Assembly: GCA_031381685.1 (NCBI GenBank)
Contig: JANMYF010000103.1
Coordinates: forward strand, 1 to 13,485
DNA length: 13,485 nt
Source of the DNA: JANLQX01 sp031381685
Lineage (GTDB): Bacteria; Actinomycetota; Acidimicrobiia; Acidimicrobiales; JANYDT01
Reading direction: 5' to 3'
Position numbers and translations under genes: made by a program. Shown piece after piece: positions 1-7,385 of the stretch (positions within the stretch are counted from its first letter, which is position 1; each line of letters begins with the position of its first letter). The notes under the pieces were generated by a model, which had not been told where the DNA came from, did not search any database, and worked only from the letters and a program-made list of their open reading frames with translations.

Positions 1-2113
1 CCGTCACCTTGGTGGTGTCGAGCGCGGTCTCCGCGCCGTACCCGGTGGTCGTCCCATAGATGACCTGCGATGTGGACGCTTCGTCGGTCGTCCACGTGAT
101 GGTCGCCGTGTTCGCCGACGTGCCTGAACGTACGGCCGAGATCTGCGGGGGAGCCGTGTCGGTCCCGGCGGAAGGGATCACTTGCAACACCGATTCGATG
201 GACGCGGACAACGCATCGGGGTCGGAGAGCAGCAAGTAGCGCTGAGTTCCCACCGCGTTCGGGGTGAACACGTTGCCACCATTGGCATCCACCGTGTTGC
301 CACCGGGTCCCGACTGGGTGAGACGGGGATCGTTCGGTCGGATGGCGTGGTACACGGCGACGAGGTCATAGGAGTAGATCCAGTTGCCCGGTCGCACGAA
401 CGCTTCGTAGGCGACGCGCACCGGTGAGTTCGCAGGGTGCACGCGGCTGATCGTCTGGCCGGTGTGCACAGGGTCTCCGACCTCATAACCGGCCCAAACG
501 ATCGGCGATGTCCAATTCGTGGCGACGTTCTGGGCGGCGACCCACGCCCCCCGCAGGTTGTTCTCTCCCGGCCATGTGGGGTAGCCGCCGCCCATGGCGA
601 CAAGCCGGTTCACCTTCTGCGCGACCAGCGCACGTCCGGACAGCGGGCTGTTGACGTCGGGGGCCGAGTCGAGCAGAGCGGCGAGGTTCGACAGATAGCC
701 CGTGGAGACGACCACGACGCTGTTGTCGGGCTGTGCGGCCAACGTGCGCCGATACACGTTCACCGCCGTGTCCGGTGTCGGCGTGGCCGGCGATGCGAGG
801 GCGGCGCAGGGCCGAACGAAGTCCGGCGTGTTCACGTCGGTTCCGTTGTTCGGGAGGGAGGTGCCCAGCGGGAGCGCTCCGGCGCCATACCACTGCATGA
901 CTGCAGCGGCGCAGCGCCATGAGTCGGTGGAGACCGCCGGACGGCTCGTCCGGGTGTTCACACCGACGGCGATCACTTGAGCCTCACCGAGGGCCTGCAG
1001 ACCGAACGCCGTCGCAAGCGCTGTCACATCGTCGGCGTCGCTGAAGATGTCGGTGTCGACGATCACCCGTGTCGGACCCGTCGGCGTGGTGCCGGTGCGG
1101 AAGGTCTGATCCGGGCTCGTCGTCACGCCGCCCGCGTTCGCGCTGCGAACTCGGTACCGGTATGTGGTGTTGGGTGTGAGTCCACCGAGCACGACGGAAT
1201 GCGACAAGACCGGAGACGGATCGAGTGGGGAGGTCAGCCCATACTCCGGTCCGGTTCCGTACTCGACTTGTGAGTCGGCGGGCGTGTCGGTGGTCCACGT
1301 GACTGTCGCACGGTCCGTGCCGGTCACGGCGCCGACGTTCCCGACGATCGGCGCACCGGTTGAAGAGGATGACGCGCGAAGCGCCACGACGACACCGAAC
1401 GCGAAGTCCGGCTGCACCGCCGACGTGGCGGTCATGTCCCCGGTCGGCCCCGGCCCCCCGGTCGGACGCACGTGCATGCTCGCCGAGAGCTTCTTGTTAC
1501 CGGACTGGTCGTCGCCGACCTCCGTCGCAGACGTTGGCGTCGACCAGGTCTTCAGCCCTCCCTTCTCCCGGGTTGCCGCGTACATCGCAACGGCCGCACC
1601 GCCCGTCGAAGACGTCGTTATTGATGGGCCCGTCACCGACGACGTGGCCGCGATCGACACCGTCTGCGCGGCCTCGACCGGCCTCGCCGGGTCGACACCG
1701 GAGAACGCGCCCATGAACGCCACGACGGCCGAATTGGACGACAACGTCCAGGTCGCGTTGCTCGACCCAGGTGCCGCGACGCGCGTAAAGACGGCAAGAC
1801 CTTCGGTACCGCCGCGATCGACTTGCGCGGCGAGCGTCCACTCGGTCGGCGCGCTAACAGTCACGCGCTGGCCCTGCTTCTTCGCCCTGTAGGCGATTGA
1901 AGCGACCAGCACGTCGCCCGTTCGGGTCCCCGAAGGGACATCGAGCTTCACTTCGCCGGTGTCATCGGCCGTTCTCGCCGTGGTGCTCGTCGGGAGGCCG
2001 ATCGATGCCGATCCGATCCCGGGGGCGACGGCGACGGCGAAGGTCATGAGGGCCGCAACGACGGCCACGCTGACGAGAGCCGGCTTGGAGCGAGCGAAGG
2101 GGCGGCGATGCAC
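1..2113 (-). CDS. Secreted Fn3 / nucleoside hydrolase / Fn3 protein, 3' end beyond window
   Basis: One uninterrupted minus-strand frame of 704 codons starts at GTG 2113, with GGAG about 8 bases upstream, and leaves the window at the left edge. Residues 1-36 form a signal peptide (RRPFARSK, then a long hydrophobic stretch, cleavage near GSA-S). About 55-245 is a beta-rich domain (GDVLVASIAYR, PTEWTLAAQV, FMGAFSGVDPARPV) of a kind seen in exported proteins; I cannot name it. About 253-345 is an Fn3-like domain (TVTWTTDTPADSQVEYG, LTPNTTYRYRVRS). Residues 350-645 look like an inosine/uridine-preferring nucleoside hydrolase: Ca-binding Asp cluster DTDIFSDADD at 353-362, VAMGGGYPTWPGENN, and SYDLVAVYHAIRP with D583. 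A second Fn3-like domain (TITWTTDEASTSQVIYG) starts near 650. Family knowledge gives cleavage of the N-glycosidic bond of nucleosides. Export and Fn3 flanks suggest extracellular or wall-associated scavenging, or a ribosylated polymer as substrate (inference). It is the last visible gene of the glycosyltransferase operon. Confidence 0.85.
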   Translation of the reverse strand, partial: MHRRPFARSKPALVSVAVVAALMTFAVAVAPGIGSASIGLPTSTTARTADDTGEVKLDVPSGTRTGDVLVASIAYRAKKQGQRVTVSAPTEWTLAAQVDRGGTEGLAVFTRVAAPGSSNATWTLSSNSAVVAFMGAFSGVDPARPVEAAQTVSIAATSSVTGPSITTSSTGGAAVAMYAATREKGGLKTWSTPTSATEVGDDQSGNKKLSASMHVRPTGGPGPTGDMTATSAVQPDFAFGVVVALRASSSSTGAPIVGNVGAVTGTDRATVTWTTDTPADSQVEYGTGPEYGLTSPLDPSPVLSHSVVLGGLTPNTTYRYRVRSANAGGVTTSPDQTFRTGTTPTGPTRVIVDTDIFSDADDVTALATAFGLQALGEAQVIAVGVNTRTSRPAVSTDSWRCAAAVMQWYGAGALPLGTSLPNNGTDVNTPDFVRPCAALASPATPTPDTAVNVYRRTLAAQPDNSVVVVSTGYLSNLAALLDSAPDVNSPLSGRALVAQKVNRLVAMGGGYPTWPGENNLRGAWVAAQNVATNWTSPIVWAGYEVGDPVHTGQTISRVHPANSPVRVAYEAFVRPGNWIYSYDLVAVYHAIRPNDPRLTQSGPGGNTVDANGGNVFTPNAVGTQRYLLLSDPDALSASIESVLQVIPSAGTDTAPPQISAVRSGTSANTATITWTTDEASTSQVIYGTTTGYGAETALDTTKVT

Positions 2114-2136
2114 GTTGGGTTCTCCGGGGATTGCGG

Positions 2137-3111
2137 TCAGCGAGAGAGGGTGTTGGTGGACAAAGCGGACTTGCCGAGCGTCGGCAGAACGAAAGCGAGT
2201 CCGGTCGTGCAAAGACCACCCAGGGTCGCTGCGGCGAGTCCGACACCGGATGCGTCGCGACGCGCGATCGCCCGGACGCCGATACCGAAGGAGCGTCGAA
2301 GCGCATCAGCCGCGAAGCGTCGCTCTGGCCCGAGCGCTCCTCCGCCGAGCGAGCGGTGGATCAACGCCTTCGAACGTCCTTCGGCCCAGCAGCGGCGAAT
2401 GAAGTAGCGCGGTGTGAGGCGCCCTCGGTCGATGTGATGGAGCACCGTTGCCTTCGGCTCGTACAACACCCGGGCGCCGCCGCGGCTGAGTCGCATGCAG
2501 AGTTCGGTCTCTTCACAGCCGGCGGCGTTCGCCCCGACCCGACCGAGCCTCACGTCGAACCCGGCAGTGGCCACGAGTGCCTCGCGGCGAAACGCCATGG
2601 TGCAACCGATGACGTTGCGAACCTCGCTCAACACCTCGGGGAGCCCGGTCCACGAGCAGCCGACGACCCAGTCGTACTCGTGGGGCCACCATGCGGGGAA
2701 GTGGTCGGGCCGGGCCGGGAGGGCGCGGCCGCCGACAGCGACGACGGTCGGGTCATCGAACGGGGAGACCAGGTGGCCCAACCAGCCGGGGAGGGCTTCG
2801 GCGTCGTCGTCGATGAAGACGGTGATCTCGGATTCCGTCAATGCGATGCCAGTGTTGCGCGCCCCCGACAAACCCTGCGTCGCGGTATTCGGGACCACGC
2901 GGACCGCGGGACTGCCCGAACACCTCTGAAGGTTGTCCTTCGCCAGACGCAGGAGATCGGCGTTGTGGTCGATGACAATCAAGACTTCGTCGGGTTGCTC
3001 GGAGATAGCCGAGTCGACGGCATTCCCCAGTCGGTCCCATCGCTGAGTGCTATGTGCGCAGATGATCACCGACACAGTCGGGCGCTGGCCGGCAGCGCTC
3101 GAAGTCACCAT
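2137..3111 (-). CDS. Family 2 glycosyltransferase with C-terminal hydrophobic segment
   Basis: 324 residues from ATG 3111. The same frame is open further upstream, but the GT-A fold begins at TVSVIICAHS (residues 12-21) and this ATG overlaps the previous stop by 7 bases, the arrangement expected for translational coupling. Visible GT2 features are the nucleotide-binding start VSVIICAHS, IDHNADL (48-54), GLSGARNTGIA (80-90), the metal-binding acidic triad FIDDDAEALPGW (DDD at 101-103), RNVIGCTMAFRREAL (165-179) and the acidic acceptor-side motif CEETELCMRL (199-208). A hydrophobic stretch at about 290-312 may anchor the C-terminus in the membrane. It should move a sugar from an NDP-sugar to an acceptor on the cytoplasmic face; neither sugar nor acceptor can be read from the sequence. 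Only 23 bases separate its stop from the secreted nucleoside hydrolase gene. Confidence 0.88.
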   Translation of the reverse strand: MVTSSAAGQRPTVSVIICAHSTQRWDRLGNAVDSAISEQPDEVLIVIDHNADLLRLAKDNLQRCSGSPAVRVVPNTATQGLSGARNTGIALTESEITVFIDDDAEALPGWLGHLVSPFDDPTVVAVGGRALPARPDHFPAWWPHEYDWVVGCSWTGLPEVLSEVRNVIGCTMAFRREALVATAGFDVRLGRVGANAAGCEETELCMRLSRGGARVLYEPKATVLHHIDRGRLTPRYFIRRCWAEGRSKALIHRSLGGGALGPERRFAADALRRSFGIGVRAIARRDASGVGLAAATLGGLCTTGLAFVLPTLGKSALSTNTLSR

Positions 3112-3881
3112 GGCCGCACCAGTTCGGAGATGATCGTGCGGAACACCCGAATCCCGTCCCGCGTGGCATTGAGGTTGCTCGTGCCGTGCAGGCGGCTCGA
3201 CTCGAAGCTGGCGACCTCCGCCACACGGAGCCCACGGCCCGCGGCCCGGATGCACAGCAGGGTTTCGATCTCGAATCCGCGGCAGTCCGGGGCGAGGACG
3301 TTCAGGTGCCGTCGCCAGAAGGCGATGTAGCCGTAGCAGAGGTCGGTGTAGTTGGTCCGCCAGAGGATGTTGACGATGCGGGTGAGGATGCGGTTCCCCC
3401 TGGAGCGGAATGCGGTGATGTCCTGGGAACCGCCGCCCTGGATGTAGCGGGTCCCTTTGACGAAATCCGCACCAGTCCGCAAGGCCGAGACGAAACGAGG
3501 AATCTCACCCGGGTCGGTCGATCCGTCGGCGTCGATCATGGCGACGATGTCACCGGTTGCGGCATGGAATCCGGCACTCAGTGCGTCGCCTTTCCCCTTG
3601 CCGGTCTGCTGCACGATGCGGATTGACGGCAGCAGTTGGCGGGCCACGGCGACTGTGTCGTCGGTCGAACCCCCGTCGACCAGGATGACTTCGTGCACCC
3701 ACAGCGGAATGCGGGGAAGTACCGCGTAGAGATTCTGGGCTTCGTTCAACGCCGGCACGACGACGCTTACCGACGGTGTCACCGTGGCATCGATCAGCCC
3801 GTCCACGGACGGGACGAGGTACGGTCCACCCCGGCGTGACCCGCGTGTCGTGACGCTTCCCTGTGCCGAATCGAGCGACAT
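3105..3881 (-). CDS. Family 2 glycosyltransferase, polyprenyl-phosphate-glycosyltransferase type
   Basis: 258 residues from ATG 3881, chosen over two upstream in-frame ATGs (3956, 3893) because GAGGAG sits 4-6 bases before it and the extension is not protein-like. The GT-A core is clear: SVSVVVPALNEAQN (37-50), VILVDGGSTDDTV (65-77), GKGKGDALSAGF (94-105), AMIDADGSTDPGEI with the DAD metal motif at 117-119, and KGTRYIQGGGSQDIT (142-156). The pattern DLCYGYIAFWRR and the charged QQTGKGKGDAL loop resemble dolichyl/polyprenyl-phosphate mannosyl- or glucosyl-transferases, so the acceptor may be a lipid phosphate (inference). No membrane helix follows the catalytic domain. First gene of the leftward operon; its stop TGA lies inside the start of the next glycosyltransferase gene. 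Confidence 0.88.
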   Translation of the reverse strand: MSLDSAQGSVTTRGSRRGGPYLVPSVDGLIDATVTPSVSVVVPALNEAQNLYAVLPRIPLWVHEVILVDGGSTDDTVAVARQLLPSIRIVQQTGKGKGDALSAGFHAATGDIVAMIDADGSTDPGEIPRFVSALRTGADFVKGTRYIQGGGSQDITAFRSRGNRILTRIVNILWRTNYTDLCYGYIAFWRRHLNVLAPDCRGFEIETLLCIRAAGRGLRVAEVASFESSRLHGTSNLNATRDGIRVFRTIISELVRPW

Positions 3882-3964
3882 TTCTCTCCTCATCGTCCGA
3901 ACCACGATTCGGAACTGAACACCTGACCAGTGCATCCGCGACGCCGGGAAATACATGAAATTGC

Positions 3965-3990
3965 CCCGATAGGTCGATCGACCTATCGGG
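3965..3990. promoter_or_regulatory. Perfect 26-base palindrome in divergent intergenic region
   Basis: Both 13-base arms match exactly with no spacer (left arm CCCGATAGGTCGA, right arm TCGACCTATCGGG). It lies between the glycosyltransferase operon (start 3881, minus) and the fusion gene (start 4142, plus). On the plus strand a TTGCCC at 3961-3966 is followed after exactly 17 bases by TATCGG at 3984-3989, so the palindrome would cover the spacer and -10 of a possible promoter. A dimeric repressor site shared by both units is the simplest reading (inference); no regulator gene for it is in the window. Confidence 0.55.
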
Positions 3991-4141
3991 CGGCCGGGTG
4001 ACGACGGTCCGACCCCGGTCCGTGAACGGCTCGGCTCCTGTTTGCCCCGCTATCTCAAGGAGAAGCGGTCCGGCAGCCGATACCCGGGCCATGGGTCGGG
4101 ACTCGGGAGGAACGACGTGGGCATTGTTGGCCGGAGTGACG

Positions 4142-6973
4142 ATGCCGCCGCCGGAGAGCAGCGCGACCGGCGTCGACTGGCGAATCGACCTGCTCCCCGA
4201 CGTCGTGACGCTCCTCGAGGCGCTGCGCACCGTGGTCGAGCGGGTGTGCGTGGGCGAGGCCGACCCTCTCAACGCCTACCTCCTCGCGGTTGCGCTCGGG
4301 CAGATCGCGGACGACGCCCTCGAACCCTCCACACCAATCGACCGCGTCGCGCAGTACTTGGGCTTCGGTGGGCGATCCGCCACCCGAAGGGCGGCGGTCA
4401 TGATCCGGGCGGCGCGTCGGCTCGTCGGACGATCCGGCGGACGGCAGCGGACCCTCGACCTGCGCCATTGGCGGTCCGAGATGGGCAACTTCGTCGAACT
4501 CCTGGCGGCGTCGCTTCGCACTGACGATTCCGTCCGACCGGGTCCTCTCCGGAACTCGCTTGACCGCCTGTACCCGACGGGCACCTTGCTGGCCGATGTC
4601 GCGTTGCGGGGGGCCACGCCAGTGCTTCCCAGTTGCTTCGAGACCTTCGACCTCGGCATCGGCGACATGTTCCAGCTCGGTGAGCGGCTCGCCGAGACGG
4701 TCCTTCCTCCGCTGGAGAACACGGCTTCGATCGTGATGGTCGGTGTTCGTACGTCCGGCAGCTACATCGGTCCGCTGCTCGCCGAGGTTCTTCGCAGCCG
4801 TGGCGCCGATGTCGACGTGCTCACGATGCGACCGGGAGTCGCGCTGACAACGACAAGCGCTCGGTTCGTGCGCGCCCGCGCGTCGAGGTCCCGCTTCGTC
4901 GTGACGGATGATCCGCCGGTCACCGGTTCGTCGTTCGTGCGGTGCGTCGATGAGCTCGTCCGGCTCGGGGTGCCCCGCACGTCAATCACCGTGGCCTATC
5001 CCTGCTTCATCGGCACGCCGGAGAGAATTCGAGGTCTGGAGGACCTCGCACACGTCACGCTGCCGTGGACCGATTGGGACGTCCACACGAGACTGCACGA
5101 GTCGGCGGTCCGCTCGACACTCCTCGAATTTCTTCCGGGTGGGTCGGTCGTCGGTGCCGTCGAGGAAGTCACGCGGCGTACGCCGCGCCGCGCCGAAGCC
5201 CATGTGCGTGTCGTGTACCGCGTTGGTGTCGACGGTCCGGACGACAGTGCGAGCGAACGGATGATCGCGGTGCAAGGGGTCGGAATCGGGTATTTCGGCG
5301 AGCACGTCGCCGTGGTCGCCGGGCTGCAAGATGCCGTCGTGCCGGAGCTCCTGGGCCTGCGCAATGGTCTGCTGTATCGCGAATGGCTGCCGGAGTCGCA
5401 TCGTGTCGATTCGACATCGGCTCAAGGCAGACAAGCCCTGCTCGACGGGTTGCCGACCTACGTTGCGAATCGGCGAGAACGGCTGCCGGCGCGCGCCGAC
5501 ACCAGCCTGACGCTCGCCGGTGAACAACCGGTCTGGGAAACGGCAGCTGCCGAGGTCAGCCGCGCCTTCGGGCGGGCGTGGCCGATGGCCCAGGTTCTCG
5601 CCGCGAACCCTCTCACCCGTCGGATCCTGCACGTGTCGTCGCCGTCGATCATCGACGGCACGATGGAGCTGGAGAACTGGTTTGGGGATTCCGATCGTGC
5701 GCTCCGAACGGTTGGCTTCCAGGACCGTGCCTACTGGCACCACGGGCTGAGCAGTTACGACGCCGTGTTCGACTTGGCCGGCGCCACCGATCGGAATCTG
5801 GACGTCCCACATCAGGACGACCTCCTCCGCCGCTATGCGGAGCTCACCGGTGATGTGGTCACGCCAGAGCGATGGCTGCTTCTCCGCCTCGTCCAGCTCT
5901 GGAGTGCCCGCCGTCGCGATCCATCCTCGGCCTCAGCTGCTCGCCAGGCGGGCGCCCGCGTGATGCAGCACTACTTCGCGACGGTCTTCCTCGACGGTTC
6001 GTGCGCCGACCCTCCGGTCGAGGCGCGCGGGGTGCCCGGACGGCTTGTGGCACTCGACATCGATGGCGTCTTCGAGTCGGACCTTCTCGGCTTCTCGGCA
6101 CCGACGATGTCGAGCGCCTTCGCGCTTCGCTCGCTTCTGCGCCACGGATTCGTTCCGGTGTTCGCGACCGGTCGCGGGCTGGAAGAGGTGCGTGATCGGT
6201 GTCGCAGCTACGGGTTGATCGGCGCGGTCGCGGAGTACGGGTCGGCTCTCTACCTTTCCCAGGGTGACGAGCGCATCGATCTCCGGTCGGATGGAGAACG
6301 CGACTGCATGGACGCACTGCGCGCTCGGCTGTCGGCGATCCCGGGCGTGGAGTTGGACGAGGCGTATCGCTTCGGCATCCGGGCCCGGGTGGACAAGGGA
6401 CCGGTTCCGGCTCTGCTGCTGAAGGAATGTGCGTCCCTGCTGGTCGGGATCCGGGTGATCGAAGGCGACGGCCAGACCGACTTCGTGGCCGCCCGCATCG
6501 ACAAGGGCACGGGTCTCGACGCGCTTCGGGCCCGCCTCGCCGATGAGGCGGGCAACGAACCGGAACTGCTCTTTGCCGTCGGCGACACCGAATCGGATCG
6601 CCCGATGCTGCAACGCGCCCGCGACGGGGCTGTCCCGGCCCATGCGACGACGGGACCCGGACCATGGCGGAGAACGGCGGCGCCGTATCAGGCCGGTCTG
6701 GGCGAAGCCATCGACGCCTTGGTCGGCCACGATCATCGGCGTCCCGGCGCCCGTCGTCGTTCGGAAACCCTCGGTTGCGAACGGTGTCGACTCGCTCCGT
6801 TCAGCCGCGAACGCGAAGCCCTTGTCGCGCTCCTGTCGGCCTCGGAGTCCGGGCGGTCCGGCTTGGTCCCGACGTTGCTTCGTGCCGCACGGCTCGCACG
6901 ATCCGGGCTTCCGAGTCTTCGTGGGCGCCCGTGCCTGTGGATGCGCTGCGGCGATCCACGAACTGGCCGGTGA
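4142..6973 (+). CDS. Phosphoribosyltransferase / kinase-like / HAD phosphatase fusion protein
   Basis: 943 residues from ATG 4142, preferred over GTG 3998 and ATG 4091 because GGAG lies 5 bases before it and the longer N-termini are low-complexity. Residues about 190-310 are a phosphoribosyltransferase domain: MVGVRTSGSYIGPLLAEVL, then the PRPP-loop-like VVTDDPPVTGSSF with acidic pair D256-D257. About 350-590 is less certain; GVGIGYFGEHVAVVAGLQ, GLRNGLLYREWLPE and YWHHGLSSYDAVFDLAGA (Y531, D544) resemble an aminoglycoside-phosphotransferase-like kinase, but I see no textbook catalytic loop. About 632-865 is a complete HAD phosphatase: LDIDGVFE (D639, D641), FATGRG, lysine in RIDKGTGLDAL, and GDTESD (D815, D819). 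The tail has CERC (C879, C882). Expected chemistry is PRPP- or ribose-phosphate-linked synthesis plus phosphate transfer and removal in the cytoplasm; the product is unknown. The last 57 codons overlap the opposite-strand gene. Confidence 0.82.
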   Translation: MPPPESSATGVDWRIDLLPDVVTLLEALRTVVERVCVGEADPLNAYLLAVALGQIADDALEPSTPIDRVAQYLGFGGRSATRRAAVMIRAARRLVGRSGGRQRTLDLRHWRSEMGNFVELLAASLRTDDSVRPGPLRNSLDRLYPTGTLLADVALRGATPVLPSCFETFDLGIGDMFQLGERLAETVLPPLENTASIVMVGVRTSGSYIGPLLAEVLRSRGADVDVLTMRPGVALTTTSARFVRARASRSRFVVTDDPPVTGSSFVRCVDELVRLGVPRTSITVAYPCFIGTPERIRGLEDLAHVTLPWTDWDVHTRLHESAVRSTLLEFLPGGSVVGAVEEVTRRTPRRAEAHVRVVYRVGVDGPDDSASERMIAVQGVGIGYFGEHVAVVAGLQDAVVPELLGLRNGLLYREWLPESHRVDSTSAQGRQALLDGLPTYVANRRERLPARADTSLTLAGEQPVWETAAAEVSRAFGRAWPMAQVLAANPLTRRILHVSSPSIIDGTMELENWFGDSDRALRTVGFQDRAYWHHGLSSYDAVFDLAGATDRNLDVPHQDDLLRRYAELTGDVVTPERWLLLRLVQLWSARRRDPSSASAARQAGARVMQHYFATVFLDGSCADPPVEARGVPGRLVALDIDGVFESDLLGFSAPTMSSAFALRSLLRHGFVPVFATGRGLEEVRDRCRSYGLIGAVAEYGSALYLSQGDERIDLRSDGERDCMDALRARLSAIPGVELDEAYRFGIRARVDKGPVPALLLKECASLLVGIRVIEGDGQTDFVAARIDKGTGLDALRARLADEAGNEPELLFAVGDTESDRPMLQRARDGAVPAHATTGPGPWRRTAAPYQAGLGEAIDALVGHDHRRPGARRRSETLGCERCRLAPFSREREALVALLSASESGRSGLVPTLLRAARLARSGLPSLRGRPCLWMRCGDPRTGR

Positions 6974-7385
6974 TCCGAACGGACACCGCGCTGGTGGGCG
7001 TCACTTCGACGAACACCGTCGCCGGCCGTCGGCCGAACAGAAGCTGGTAGGCCTCGGGCATCTCGGATGTCGCCGATCCTCGAACGCCGACGAGCTCCGA
7101 GCGGGTGCGGGAGTCTGCGACGAGGCCGAGCATCTCGACGGCAGCGGATCGCTCGTCGTCACGACGACGATGGTTGGAGAATGCCGTCTGCAGTCGGGAC
7201 CGAAGCGACGCCGGGGGTTCGATGCGGGCCAGGACTTCAGCCGCGTCGAGGAAGGATTCGACCCACATGACGGCATCGAGGGAGTCGTCGTCCGCTGACG
7301 GGATCGGCGCGTCGTTGATCCCCTCGCGACGAGCCTCGGCCCAGTCGAGGAGGCGTCGGAATTTCGGATCGTAGAGGGCGCTCAT
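6801..7385 (-). CDS. Soluble partner protein of ECF sigma factor (possible anti-sigma or sensor)
   Basis: 194 residues from ATG 7385, which shares ATGA with the sigma-factor stop. The frame remains open far upstream, but that part antisense-overlaps the sigma gene and is arginine-rich non-protein. Residues 1-75 look helical (FRRLLDWAEARREG, VMWVESFLDAAEVLARIEPPASLRSRLQTAF). About 84-143 (LGLVADSRTRSELVGVRGS, YQLLFGRRPATVFVEV, VSVRITGQFVD) resembles proteins encoded beside small actinobacterial sigma factors, where a beta domain follows. Here everything after GQFVD (from about residue 145) is Arg/Thr/Ser-rich, and residues 138-194 lie in the antisense overlap with the neighbouring fusion gene, so the C-terminus may be degenerate or frameshifted. 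No transmembrane segment or zinc-binding HxxxCxxC motif is present, so it is not a classical ZAS anti-sigma. Role by context only. Confidence 0.65.
   Translation of the reverse strand: MSALYDPKFRRLLDWAEARREGINDAPIPSADDDSLDAVMWVESFLDAAEVLARIEPPASLRSRLQTAFSNHRRRDDERSAAVEMLGLVADSRTRSELVGVRGSATSEMPEAYQLLFGRRPATVFVEVTPTSAVSVRITGQFVDRRSASTGTGAHEDSEARIVRAVRHEATSGPSRTARTPRPTGARQGLRVRG

Noticed and set aside
1164..1892. A 242-codon plus-strand open frame that looks Ala/Val/Thr-rich
   Set aside because: It is the mirror of the secreted Fn3/nucleoside hydrolase frame, which continues in the same codons on the minus strand with clear domains.
2131..3330. A 399-codon plus-strand open frame
   Set aside because: It is antisense to both glycosyltransferases, which have complete motif sets, and has no recognisable protein features.
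3998..4141. N-terminal extension of the fusion protein from GTG 3998
   Set aside because: No ribosome-binding site precedes it, the peptide is not fold-like, and ATG 4142 has GGAG at a good distance.
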